DNA of 64,000 nt from Campylobacterales bacterium (lineage in GTDB: Bacteria; Campylobacterota; Campylobacteria; Campylobacterales; QNZT01). How positions within the stretch are numbered: the stretch's first letter is position 1; every line of letters begins with the position of its first letter. Below are positions 27,233-35,882 of this stretch, piece after piece. A program made the translations under genes and the position numbers. The stretch is from positions 109,579 to 173,578 of the forward strand of contig JALVVR010000048.1 in the NCBI GenBank assembly GCA_027023305.1, in the 5' to 3' direction. Under the pieces are notes generated by a model. That model had not been told where the DNA came from and did no database searches. It saw nothing but the letters and a program-made list of their open reading frames with translations.

Positions 27233-27311
27233 CACATGGGGGGGTGACCCCATGTGTACCACCAGGGGAAAGCCTCTATCAAGTACATGGGGAGTCATCC
27301 CCCCCCATGAC
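27233..27311. repeat. GC-rich double palindrome (REPIN-like or bidirectional terminator)
   Basis: Two palindromic units face each other. Unit 1 has CACATGGGG (27233-27241) and CCCCATGTG (27248-27256). Unit 2 has ACATGGGG (27285-27292) and CCCCCCCCATG (27299-27309). The units are inverted copies of each other around a 23-nt spacer, so the whole can fold into a stem of about 27 bp. It contains a run of 7 G and a run of 8 C. It fills the gap between convergent waaF and the calcium-repeat lipoprotein gene. It could be a terminator or a mobile palindrome pair. Confidence 0.6.
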
Positions 27312-27324
27312 ACTATGCTCTTGT

Positions 27325-28983
27325 CTACTTTACATATCCAGTAGCAGCTCTGAAGTGAATCCCATTGCCACCTGATGTACTATTTATCTGATTTACACTA
27401 GCATCAGACTGTATATCTACTTCACTACCAAAGGCTAACTCATAAGCATGTATCCCTGTGTCTGGAATAAATTCGCATATTGTATTTGTATAACCTGTAG
27501 GCATATTCTTATCATTAACTGCCAATGTATTTTTTACAGTTATACAACCATTACTTACAGAAGTTTTAACATCTCTTAGGTTCTGAAAGTTTGTAAATGT
27601 TGGCACAGATATCGTAGCATTTACATCTGGTAAATCACTATTCCCTATTAATGTTTTTGATTCATCGACAGATACAGTATCAACTTTATCCTGACCAGCT
27701 ACAAACTCAACTTTATCATGATTTCCATCAGTATAAACTGCTAAATATTTTGACATCCAAAAACCATATTTATTATTATCATGTTTACCTTTTGGTACAT
27801 ATACAAAACCTGCTTTTACTAACTTATCACCATCTGGAGTTTGAGTTATCCAAGCTGTATAAGCTTTATTTTGAATATCTGCTTTAGTATCAGCATCTAA
27901 AACTGTTGATTTCGGTGCTATTCCTCCATTTAATGGATCTGTACCAGCATCTTTTTCTGTTACATTTGGTCTCTCATCTCCATCACTATCATTATACTTA
28001 TCTTTTGCATCAATAATTCCATCTTTGTTATAATCTGCAGGAGTTTGACACCTTGAATCACCATAATTTTGTTCTATAGCACTTTTGCCATTTAAAACCC
28101 AAATGTTATTTCTTATAGGATTATCTTTTTCTAAATCTGTAGTATTATGCACCACACTTAAAACATCATCATAGAAATTATTTGTAACCTCTTCAATATC
28201 TATACTATCAGCTACTCCCTCTACTTTTCCATCATTATTTTTTTTATAAAATTTTTTAGTTGAATCAAAAGTTCCACAAACTTCTATACCATCAGTAACA
28301 CCATCACCATCACTATCTTTAAGTTTAGGGTCTGTTTTACTTTTTTTAACCTCATAACCATCACTTAACCCATCTCCATCATAATCAGAATTTTTTGGAG
28401 AAAGACCTCTACCTAATTCATCTCCATCTTTTAAACCATCTTTATCAGTATCAGGATTTGTTGGATCTGTTTTATACTTAGCAAGTAAAACCTCATCACC
28501 ATCACTTACACCATCATCATCACTATCAGGATTTGTTGGATCTGTTATATATGATGATTTATCTCTATTTGGATGAACCCTATCATTTATATTTGTAACT
28601 TCATCTCCATCCAATAATCCATCACCATCAGTATCAGCATTCATTGGTTTTGTACCTATACCACAATTTTTATAATTTGAAAGTGCAGCTACTCCTACTT
28701 CACAACCATCTATCAATCCATCATGATCACTATCTGGATCATTTATTAATGTTCCTGCCTGTTTTTCATCAGCATCTGGTAAATAATCACAATCTGTATC
28801 ATTTGTTCCTGCACCACAATTTGCATTTCTAGTCCCTGGTATAGATGAACTACCTGGTAGATGTCCCGAATCTTTAGCTTCTTGTACACTTATCCCAGCT
28901 CTATCCTTACCACATCCTTGCAAACTTAGCAAAACTGCACATGTTGCTACTGATATTAAACTACCTTTTATTATATTTTTCAT
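27325..28983 (-). CDS. calcium-repeat (thrombospondin type 3-like) lipoprotein
   Basis: A 552-residue lipoprotein. The signal ends in lipobox LQGC with Cys24. Residues about 45-230 contain at least eight DxDxDGxxDGxE-type repeats, each able to bind calcium (DPDSDHDGLIDGCEVG, NPDSDDDGVSDGDEVL). A C-terminal domain (about 360-552, with GFWMSKYLAVYTDG and GIHFRAATGY) resembles formylglycine-enzyme-like surface modules but is not clearly assigned. ATG at 28983 is preferred because AGGAGG precedes it. It follows the OmpA gene by 1 nt and is probably surface-exposed together with it. Confidence 0.8.
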   Translation of the reverse strand: MKNIIKGSLISVATCAVLLSLQGCGKDRAGISVQEAKDSGHLPGSSSIPGTRNANCGAGTNDTDCDYLPDADEKQAGTLINDPDSDHDGLIDGCEVGVAALSNYKNCGIGTKPMNADTDGDGLLDGDEVTNINDRVHPNRDKSSYITDPTNPDSDDDGVSDGDEVLLAKYKTDPTNPDTDKDGLKDGDELGRGLSPKNSDYDGDGLSDGYEVKKSKTDPKLKDSDGDGVTDGIEVCGTFDSTKKFYKKNNDGKVEGVADSIDIEEVTNNFYDDVLSVVHNTTDLEKDNPIRNNIWVLNGKSAIEQNYGDSRCQTPADYNKDGIIDAKDKYNDSDGDERPNVTEKDAGTDPLNGGIAPKSTVLDADTKADIQNKAYTAWITQTPDGDKLVKAGFVYVPKGKHDNNKYGFWMSKYLAVYTDGNHDKVEFVAGQDKVDTVSVDESKTLIGNSDLPDVNATISVPTFTNFQNLRDVKTSVSNGCITVKNTLAVNDKNMPTGYTNTICEFIPDTGIHAYELAFGSEVDIQSDASVNQINSTSGGNGIHFRAATGYVK

Positions 28984-28984
28984 T

Positions 28985-30139
28985 TTATCTTCCTCCTTCA
29001 ACTGCATGTGGATATGTTAGACTTACTTCTATTCTTCTGTTTAGTGCCATACCTTGTTTTGTACCATTTGAAGCTATCGGATCATTTTCTCCTCTACCTT
29101 CTGTACTAAGTCTATTTGCACTAACTCCCAAGTTTATCAATGCTTTTTTAACTGATTCTGCTCTTTTTTTAGACAACACCATGTTATAATCAGCTGGTGC
29201 TCTACTATCTGTATGTCCTGTTATATGTACTTGACTACCTTTATGATCTACTAAAAATTTAGCAAATTTTCTAACTTTTCTCATACTATAGTCTGTGATA
29301 TGAGCAGAGTTTGTTGCAAAGTGGATTCTCAAAATCGCTTTTACAGGACAACCTTTACTATCTACACTAAAATCACACGGAGTAGCTGGACACTGATCAA
29401 CACTATCTTCTACACCATCTCTGTCTGCATCTGGTAAATCAGTTTTTATAGGGCACTCTGACTCTGAGAAAGAAACTGGTGCTGCTTGTTCTACAACAGA
29501 TTGTACAACCACTGGACATCCATCAGCTCCTACACTTTGTCCTAGTGGAGTATTTGGACATTTATCAAGTCTATCTATAACACCATCTTTATCACTATCA
29601 GCCACTACTTGTCTAACTCTAGGTTGAGCTTTTCCACCAAAAGGCATAGCAAGACCAACCTCAGCTATAAACTCATTATTCTCTTTATCACCACCTAAAA
29701 TCTGTAAAGCTTTTAACTCTGCTTTTGCTTTTACATTTTCAGTAATGCCTATGCCTAGACCACCACCACCTTGGATAAATGGATGAGATTTAAAACCATA
29801 TCTAGAGTTTGTTACAGACTCATAACCCAAACCTCCTAAAAGATATGGATTTACTGCATTTCCCTCTGTTATATCAAAAACACCATTTACTGATGTTTTT
29901 AATAGTGAAGTTGGAACCTCAGCTTCACTATCTGCAATATCTACATACTCAAAATCAAACCTTGGTTTAATCTCATAATTATTTAACTGTAGGTTCAATC
30001 CAAATGTTCTATTTCTCATTTTTATACTCGGCTCATTCTTTATAGAAGTAGCACCAAATGTAACACCAAGTTCATAAGGTTGTTCACTACCACAAAGAAG
30101 AGAAGCAGCTAAAACTGAAAACAAAGCTATTCTTTTCAT
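28985..30139 (-). CDS. OmpA-family outer membrane protein with calcium repeats
   Basis: A 384-residue protein with a signal peptide (MKRIALFSVLAASLLCGS), an N-terminal eight-strand barrel (about 20-180), two thrombospondin type 3 repeats with paired cysteines (DSDKDGVIDRLDKCPNTP, DADRDGVEDSVDQCPATP) and a C-terminal OmpA peptidoglycan-binding domain (IHFATNSAHI, ITGHTDSRAP, NRRIEVSL). ATG at 30139 is chosen because AAGGAAAG stands before it and the signal peptide starts there. It anchors outer membrane to cell wall, and the adjacent lipoprotein shares the calcium repeats. Confidence 0.93.
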   Translation of the reverse strand: MKRIALFSVLAASLLCGSEQPYELGVTFGATSIKNEPSIKMRNRTFGLNLQLNNYEIKPRFDFEYVDIADSEAEVPTSLLKTSVNGVFDITEGNAVNPYLLGGLGYESVTNSRYGFKSHPFIQGGGGLGIGITENVKAKAELKALQILGGDKENNEFIAEVGLAMPFGGKAQPRVRQVVADSDKDGVIDRLDKCPNTPLGQSVGADGCPVVVQSVVEQAAPVSFSESECPIKTDLPDADRDGVEDSVDQCPATPCDFSVDSKGCPVKAILRIHFATNSAHITDYSMRKVRKFAKFLVDHKGSQVHITGHTDSRAPADYNMVLSKKRAESVKKALINLGVSANRLSTEGRGENDPIASNGTKQGMALNRRIEVSLTYPHAVEGGR

Positions 30140-30260
30140 CTTACTTTCCTTTTTTAAGTTTTTTTTCATATTGAGCACTATATATGAAAAAAGTTTAAAT
30201 AAACCTTAAAAAGATTAAATAATTAAAATTTTTTTTACTTTAGTTAGAGATAGGTTAAGT

Positions 30261-31145
30261 TTAAAAAGTAATTATATTTTTTAAGTTTTTTTTTATATTA
30301 GATATTTTTGTAGGAAATTGGCTATCATTAAAGGTGATTTGTCTCTTTGCCAAGCCCCAGGTATTTGTAGATATTTTTTCTTCTAATCCCTTTATGTCGA
30401 GTTTTCCATCTAAATATGAAAGAGTTTCTATCAATCCTATTGCTTTTAGAGGAATATTATTTCGTCCATATTTCTTTTGTAAAAAATATACTTCTTCTAT
30501 TAAGCCAATTTTAATCATAAGCTTAGTTCTTAAGGATATTTTTTTTCTTAAATCTTCTCTATTTACTTCTATATTGTAGATTTTTAGGTCTTTTAATAGT
30601 GGTTTTCTTTGATTATTTAAGAAAACTTTTGTTGGAACTTCATTTTTACTTAAAAATATTTCGTACCATTTTTCTATCCTATATTTATCAGTTTTAGATA
30701 TTTTTAAAGCATATTCCCTATCAGTTTTCTTAATAAACTCATAAGCCAAACTTAAATCTTTAATCCTACCTTTAACTTCATGTTTAATTTCTGGTGTAAT
30801 ATTTAAATTTTCACTTAGTCCATCTATCATAGATTTTAGATAAAAAGAGCTTCCACCTACTATGATAAGATTTTTATCATCTTTCAGACACTTTAGTTTT
30901 GCCTCTTTATATATATCAAAAAACTTTACCACACTAAACTCTTCATCAACTCTCACCACATCTATCCCAAAATGAGGTATGCCATATCTCTCTTCAAAAG
31001 TTGGCTTTGCTGAAGCTATATCCACTTCCTTATATATAGAAAGACTATCAAGTGAAAGTATATATGCATTATGCTCTTGTGCAACTTCGACTGCCAGTGC
31101 AGTTTTTCCAGATGCAGTAGGTCCTATTATCGCTATCTCTTTCAT
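30261..31145 (-). CDS. miaA: tRNA dimethylallyltransferase
   Basis: A 294-residue MiaA that adds an isopentenyl group to A37 of tRNAs reading UNN codons. The P-loop GPTASGKTA (8-16), the LSLDSLSIYKEVDIASAKPT substrate loop and IVGGSSFYL are present. It is the last gene of a minus-strand operon starting at the speE-like gene and overlaps the upstream phosphoesterase gene by 4 nt. C-terminal part is slightly short. Confidence 0.93.
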   Translation of the reverse strand: MKEIAIIGPTASGKTALAVEVAQEHNAYILSLDSLSIYKEVDIASAKPTFEERYGIPHFGIDVVRVDEEFSVVKFFDIYKEAKLKCLKDDKNLIIVGGSSFYLKSMIDGLSENLNITPEIKHEVKGRIKDLSLAYEFIKKTDREYALKISKTDKYRIEKWYEIFLSKNEVPTKVFLNNQRKPLLKDLKIYNIEVNREDLRKKISLRTKLMIKIGLIEEVYFLQKKYGRNNIPLKAIGLIETLSYLDGKLDIKGLEEKISTNTWGLAKRQITFNDSQFPTKISNIKKNLKNIITF

Positions 31146-31840
31146 GAAAAATACTTCTTTCTAGCTTTTAGTGAAAAAAGTTTATAGTTTTTAGTATCAA
31201 AATCTTTAAATTTTATAGCACTTAGTTTTCCTCCATAAACACAACCAGTATCTATCCCCACTGCATACTTCTCAACTTTTGGCTTTTTAAAAGGATGATG
31301 TCCAAAAACAACAAAGCCCTCTCTGCCATCATAAACCTCACTCCAAAATTTGTATCTTCCTTCAAAATCATGCCAAGGTATTGGTTCTAAATTTTTGTTA
31401 TAAAATCTTATTAAAGTAATTTGTTTTTTATCTGATTTAGATAATTTTTTTAGATTTATACCAAGAGGAATCCCCCCGTGAACAATAGTTATACCTTTTA
31501 TTTTTATAAAATACGGTAAAGATTTCAAAAACTTTATCTCACTTTTTTTGATATTTTTTAGTATCTGAGCTTCCCAAGGCTTTATATCTTCTAAAACACT
31601 CTCATCCTCTTTATACATCTTATATAGTTTTAAAATCTTCTCTTCATTATTTCCTCTAACAGTTAAGATTTTATTTTTCATGATATATCTCAAAGCTTCC
31701 AAGTTGAAAGGACCTTTGTTTAGTATATCTCCTACAACTACCTCTATATCATCTTTTTTCAAGTTTACTTTCTTTCTAAGAGCTTTAAACTCACTAAGAC
31801 ATCCATGAATATCTCCATAAACAACTAAACTTTTACTCAT
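31142..31840 (-). CDS. metallophosphoesterase (PrpA/ApaH-like)
   Basis: A 232-residue calcineurin-like phosphoesterase. Metal ligands appear in YGDIHGCLSEF, VVGDILNKGP, VRGNNEEKIL, VHGGIP and GHHPF, the set shared by Ser/Thr phosphatases and diadenosine tetraphosphatases. The usual GDxVDRGP reads GDILNKGP, so the Asp of that motif is kept but the Arg is changed. It overlaps the MATE gene by 8 nt and miaA by 4 nt. Substrate not determined. Confidence 0.85.
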   Translation of the reverse strand: MSKSLVVYGDIHGCLSEFKALRKKVNLKKDDIEVVVGDILNKGPFNLEALRYIMKNKILTVRGNNEEKILKLYKMYKEDESVLEDIKPWEAQILKNIKKSEIKFLKSLPYFIKIKGITIVHGGIPLGINLKKLSKSDKKQITLIRFYNKNLEPIPWHDFEGRYKFWSEVYDGREGFVVFGHHPFKKPKVEKYAVGIDTGCVYGGKLSAIKFKDFDTKNYKLFSLKARKKYFS

Positions 31841-33092
31841 ATCGCCAACTCCTAAGCCAAATCATTTGATAAATTCCTCTTGATAAAAAGAAAAGACAAA
31901 AACTAAAAAACAGTCCAAAACCTAGATAGTAAAATCCTAAAAAAACTAAAAAGCCAACCAAAACACTATCTCTTAAAACTTTTGACATAGTTAGCCCAAC
32001 TAAAATCCCATCATATATATAACTCATAAACCCAAGTATCGGAACTAAAACAAAATACCACTTATACTCATCTACCATCTCTATAACTTTTAAATCACTA
32101 ACAAAAATATATGAAATTTGTTTTAAAAATAAAAAGTAGATTATACTAAAAATCAAAGCAACCACAAAACCATATATAAGACTTAAATTTATAGCTTTTT
32201 TCATGCTTTTAAAATCCCTAGCTCCAAAATACTTCCCAACCAAACTCTCACTAGCATTTGCAAAGCCATCTATCCCATAAGCACTCCAAGTCAAAAACTG
32301 CATAAATACAGTTGCTACTGCTAAAACTAAACTTCCCTCTTTTGAGGCTAGAGAATAAAAAATATTTAGAGATAGAGTTAAAGCAATAGTTCTTATAAAA
32401 AGATTTTTATTTATATGAAAAAAGTTTAAAAGCTTTGATTTATTAAATACTTTGTGATAAATCACCTTATAAAAATCATATTTTCTCAAAAACCAAAAAC
32501 CAACTATCACTCCTAAATACTGGCTCATCATTGTCCCTAATGCAACTCCACTTATCCCCATATCCTCATGATAGACAAATATATAGCTAAAAATAGCATT
32601 TGAAAGATTTATTGTTATTGTCATGATAAGTGGAATCATAGAGTTTGAAACTCCAAAGTACCATCCTATAAGTACAAAGTTTATCAAAGCACCAAGCACT
32701 GCATAAACTCTTATATCAAAATACTCACTTATAAAATCTTTATATTCACCAGCATTTAAAAAGTAAATCGCAAACTCTTTGATAGGAGTTTGAAACAAGA
32801 AAACTAGCATCGCCAACAAAACTGCTAAACTCAAAGCCCTATATAATGTAAGACTAACCTCTTTTTTATCCCCAGCTCCAAAACTTTGAGCAGTAATCCC
32901 AGTAGTACCCATCCTAAGAAAGTTAAAACTACCATACAAAAAGACAAATATCATACTTCCAAGGGCAATAGCTCCGAGATGTTTAGCAGATAGATGTCCC
33001 ATCAAGGCAACATCTATTGAAGAAGATAGTGGGATAGTTATATTGCTTAGGATATTTGGAATACCTAGCCGAAGAATTTTGTTATGCATCAC
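31833..33092 (-). CDS. MATE-family efflux transporter
   Basis: A 419-residue membrane protein with about 12 hydrophobic segments. The N-terminal LGIPNILSNITIPLSSSIDVALMG region and TTGITAQSFGAGD, FANASESLVGKYFGA loops identify the multidrug and toxic compound extrusion family (DinF/NorM-like), which exports cationic compounds using proton or sodium gradients. It overlaps dapF by 11 nt and the phosphoesterase gene by 8 nt. Confidence 0.88.
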   Translation of the reverse strand: MMHNKILRLGIPNILSNITIPLSSSIDVALMGHLSAKHLGAIALGSMIFVFLYGSFNFLRMGTTGITAQSFGAGDKKEVSLTLYRALSLAVLLAMLVFLFQTPIKEFAIYFLNAGEYKDFISEYFDIRVYAVLGALINFVLIGWYFGVSNSMIPLIMTITINLSNAIFSYIFVYHEDMGISGVALGTMMSQYLGVIVGFWFLRKYDFYKVIYHKVFNKSKLLNFFHINKNLFIRTIALTLSLNIFYSLASKEGSLVLAVATVFMQFLTWSAYGIDGFANASESLVGKYFGARDFKSMKKAINLSLIYGFVVALIFSIIYFLFLKQISYIFVSDLKVIEMVDEYKWYFVLVPILGFMSYIYDGILVGLTMSKVLRDSVLVGFLVFLGFYYLGFGLFFSFCLFFLSRGIYQMIWLRSWRYE

Positions 33093-33834
33093 TTAAGGAT
33101 ATAGAAGTTTCAAAAACTCTCTCAACTCTTCCTTTAAAAAATATACTCCCATCTTTGATACTCAAAACAAGTTCTTCTCCACTTGTAGGATAAACTTTTG
33201 TAATCTCTTTTACACTACCTTTTAAGTATGCGGTATAAAAAGATGCTGCCATTCCCGTTCCACAAGCAAGAGTCTCATCCTCAACTCCTCGTTCATAAGT
33301 TCTCACTCTTAAAAAGTTATCCTCTACTTTTACAAAGTTTACATTTGCATTATGTCTATATCTCATGACACTTGCTAACTCTTTACTATACTCTTCCAAA
33401 TCCTCTACAAAAGTGACCAGATGAGGAACTCCAGTATCAAAAAAATACCACTCCCTTCCATCATCAGTAAACTTTTGCTTTAACTCTTTTGGACGAGTAA
33501 GTTCAATCTCTACTACATCTTCTTCAACTTCACACTTTATCTCTCCAGCACCACTTAAAAACTGATGCTCTTTTGAAGCTAATCCATTTGTTACTGCATA
33601 GTGAGCTGCAGCTCTTGAGCCATTTCCACACATATCTGCTAAACTTCCATCACTGTTGTAAAACTCCCACTCATAAGCTAACTCTTTGTGATGAACTAAA
33701 ACTATAAGTCCATCAGCACCTACTCCTCTTTGTCTATCACAAAGTTTTTTTGCTAACTGTGTTCTATCTTTTTTTAAGAATGAGTGAAAGATAACAAAAT
33801 CATTTCCACTTGCATTATATTTTGAGATTAACAT
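33082..33834 (-). CDS. dapF: diaminopimelate epimerase
   Basis: A 250-residue PLP-independent epimerase converting LL- to meso-diaminopimelate for lysine and peptidoglycan. The two catalytic cysteines are in DMCGNGSRAAA and LACGTGMAAS. KYNASGNDFVIF marks the N-terminus. It overlaps coaE by 20 nt; AAGGA precedes the ATG. The order coaE-dapF in one operon ties cofactor and wall-precursor synthesis. Confidence 0.95.
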   Translation of the reverse strand: MLISKYNASGNDFVIFHSFLKKDRTQLAKKLCDRQRGVGADGLIVLVHHKELAYEWEFYNSDGSLADMCGNGSRAAAHYAVTNGLASKEHQFLSGAGEIKCEVEEDVVEIELTRPKELKQKFTDDGREWYFFDTGVPHLVTFVEDLEEYSKELASVMRYRHNANVNFVKVEDNFLRVRTYERGVEDETLACGTGMAASFYTAYLKGSVKEITKVYPTSGEELVLSIKDGSIFFKGRVERVFETSISLSDA

Positions 33835-34438
33835 ACTTTTTCCTTATATAGTCTAAAAACTTTTCTACTTCTTTTTGAAGCTCTTTTAAACTTCCACTAT
33901 TGTCTATGACATATTTTGCTCTTTTTTTCTTCTCTTCAATGTCCATCTGAATATCAAGGATATTTTTTACAATCTCTCTTTTTGTTTCATCAGCTTCATA
34001 TCCTCTTTTTAAAACTCTCTCCCACTGTTTTTCTTTAGGAGTATAAACCACCGCAACTTCTTTTAGCTCTTGATAGTTTCCACCTTCAAAATAAAGTGGT
34101 ATATCCAAGATGTAAGGTACACCCTGCTCTTCACAAAGAGAGGCTTCATCTTTTATAATCTCTTTTATCTTAGGATGTAAAAACTCTTCAAGCTCTCTTC
34201 TTTTCTTTTCATCATTAAAAACTATTTTTCCAAGAGCCTTTCTATCAAATCCCTCTTCATTCATCAAAGAAGTTTCAAACATCGCTTCAAGCTCTTTAAC
34301 ATACTTAACCAAAAGATTATGAGTAATAGCATCTGCATCTATAATCTTAAATCCATAAAGCCTTAAAAGTGAACCAACAGTACTTTTTCCTGTCCCGATA
34401 CCACCTGTTATGACTATTGCATGCGAGAGAGACTTCAT
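33815..34438 (-). CDS. coaE: dephospho-CoA kinase
   Basis: A 207-residue kinase for the last step of coenzyme A synthesis. The P-loop ITGGIGTGKST lies at 10-20, the IIDADAITHNLL motif binds dephospho-CoA, and IPLYFEGG is in the CoA domain. It starts 3 nt after the speE-like gene, with only a weak ribosome site, and overlaps dapF by 20 nt. Confidence 0.93.
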   Translation of the reverse strand: MKSLSHAIVITGGIGTGKSTVGSLLRLYGFKIIDADAITHNLLVKYVKELEAMFETSLMNEEGFDRKALGKIVFNDEKKRRELEEFLHPKIKEIIKDEASLCEEQGVPYILDIPLYFEGGNYQELKEVAVVYTPKEKQWERVLKRGYEADETKREIVKNILDIQMDIEEKKKRAKYVIDNSGSLKELQKEVEKFLDYIRKKYVNLKI

Positions 34439-34441
34439 AAA

Positions 34442-34999
34442 CTAGTTCTTTGCGATACCCAATAGTGCTTTGTGAACATAAGTTGGCTTTACAAATGAAG
34501 CTACATGAACATCACTATTATAATACTCCAACCCATCCATCAAATCTGCTCTTTGAAGATTTATATCAGCTGTTGGATGATACTTCTTTGAAGCACATAT
34601 CAGAGTAAAACTTCCAAGCTTACATGCGTAGTTATATGGCATAGCTATATAGAAGTTCTTTCCAGCTACTTTTAAAAGCTCTTTATGCTCTTCTAAGTTA
34701 GCTATATAACTTCCACCATCACTCACCATCACTCCATCACTTTTTAAAACTCTAGCAACCTCATCAAAAAACTTCTCACTCTCCTCTATACCATCTACAA
34801 AAAGCAAGTCAAACTTAGCACTATCTTGAAGCTCTATCTCTCCCTCTTTGATAACCACAAGATTTTCAACACACTCATGTTTTTTTATCTCATCACTAAA
34901 TCCACAACTCTCACTAACTACTAAAACATCTTTAGGCTCTTTATGAGTATTTACCCCAACATGAACCATCATTTCACTATAAACTCTGTCTTTTTGCAT
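34442..34999 (-). CDS. degenerate spermidine synthase-like protein
   Basis: A 185-residue protein resembling the methyltransferase fold of spermidine synthase (SpeE) but much shorter than the usual 280 residues. EMMVHVGVNTHKEPKDVLVV aligns with the SpeE segment before its GGGDGG loop, yet the loop reads SESCGFS, and the catalytic DSTDP region reads VDGIEES. The C-terminal NLQRADLMDGLEYYNSDVH keeps the SpeE-like YY signature. It is probably not an active aminopropyl transferase. It is the first gene of the coaE-dapF operon; AAGGGG precedes its ATG. Confidence 0.7.
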   Translation of the reverse strand: MQKDRVYSEMMVHVGVNTHKEPKDVLVVSESCGFSDEIKKHECVENLVVIKEGEIELQDSAKFDLLFVDGIEESEKFFDEVARVLKSDGVMVSDGGSYIANLEEHKELLKVAGKNFYIAMPYNYACKLGSFTLICASKKYHPTADINLQRADLMDGLEYYNSDVHVASFVKPTYVHKALLGIAKN

Positions 35000-35074
35000 A
35001 TTTTCCCCTTATACATATATAAGCAAAAATTTTATCTAAATTTTATAAAAACTCACAACTTGACTTTTCCTACA

Positions 35075-35098
35075 TTTTTCTATAAAATTATAGAAAAA
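35075..35098 (+). promoter_or_regulatory. palindromic operator over the -10 of the RHH/GNAT pair
   Basis: TTTTTCTATAA (35075-35085) and TTATAGAAAAA (35088-35098) are perfect 11-nt arms around AA. A TATAAA/TAAAAT -10 lies inside, and the AAGGAT site and ATG at 35111 follow at once. Such a palindrome is what a ribbon-helix-helix antitoxin would bind to repress its own operon. Confidence 0.5.
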
Positions 35099-35110
35099 AA
35101 AGGATAGCTT

Positions 35111-35371
35111 ATGTCAGCTCAAATATCAGCTTATGTATCTGATGAAACAAAAGATAGATTAGAACAGTATAGCTCTAACTATGGAGTTAAAAAAGCATAC
35201 TTGATAGAAAGTGCCATAAACCACCATCTTCAAGCACTTCATGAAATACCTGAAGAATTTATACTATCTACTAACATTAAGATAACTGACAATTCTTATC
35301 AAAAGATTCTTGACACACAAGACACTCCTTCCACTCCAACACAAGAGTTAAAAAGACTTTTAAGTGATTGA
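35111..35371 (+). CDS. ribbon-helix-helix antitoxin
   Basis: An 86-residue protein. The N-terminus SAQISAYVSDETKDRLEQYS is a ribbon-helix-helix strand and first helix, and VKKAYLIESAINHHLQAL is the second helix; the C-terminal tail (about 50-86) is Thr/Pro rich and should wrap the toxin. It overlaps the GNAT gene by 8 nt. Likely represses its own promoter through the palindrome at 35075-35098. Confidence 0.8.
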   Translation: MSAQISAYVSDETKDRLEQYSSNYGVKKAYLIESAINHHLQALHEIPEEFILSTNIKITDNSYQKILDTQDTPSTPTQELKRLLSD

Positions 35372-35882
35372 GATTAGAGCCTTAAAAAAAGATGATAATA
35401 TAAATAACTTTTCTAGTGGAAATCTCGAACTAGATTATTTTTTTCAAAGATTTGCTGGACAAAATCAGTTTCGACACTATATAGGAGTTACCTATGTAGC
35501 TTTATACAAAGATGAAATCATAGGTTTTATATCTGTAAATTCTTCATCTCTACTAAATAAAAATTTTTCTAAAAAACTACCAAACTACCCTCTTCCAGTT
35601 CTAAACTTAGCTAGACTTGCAGTAGATAAAAGATACCAAAATCAAGGAATAGGTAAAAAACTATTAAAATTTGTCCTTATGTTATCCATAGAGCAAAAAA
35701 ATAGATTTGGTTGTGTAGGCATAGTAGTAGATGCAAAAGTTGAATCTGTTGAATTTTATGAAAAATTAGGATTTTTTGAGATAGAAAGAGAGGAATTAAT
35801 AAGATATAAAAACACTACTACTATGTTTTTAGATATAAAAACTGTTGAAAAAGCTCTTCAAAAAAACTCACCACTAACATAA
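35364..35882 (+). CDS. GNAT-family toxin (TacT/AtaT-like acetyltransferase)
   Basis: A 172-residue GNAT acetyltransferase with the acetyl-CoA loop VDKRYQNQGIGKKLL and C-terminal SVEFYEKLGF. Pairing with an RHH antitoxin marks it as the toxin of a type II module; such toxins acetylate the amino group of charged tRNAs. The start is a GTG at 35364 that overlaps the antitoxin stop by 8 nt. The 3' end overlaps the convergent YchJ gene by 25 nt. Confidence 0.82.
   Translation: MIEIRALKKDDNINNFSSGNLELDYFFQRFAGQNQFRHYIGVTYVALYKDEIIGFISVNSSSLLNKNFSKKLPNYPLPVLNLARLAVDKRYQNQGIGKKLLKFVLMLSIEQKNRFGCVGIVVDAKVESVEFYEKLGFFEIEREELIRYKNTTTMFLDIKTVEKALQKNSPLT

Noticed and set aside
27238-27306. G and C runs as phase-variable coding tracts
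   Set aside because: They lie outside every supported reading frame, after the stop codons of both convergent genes.
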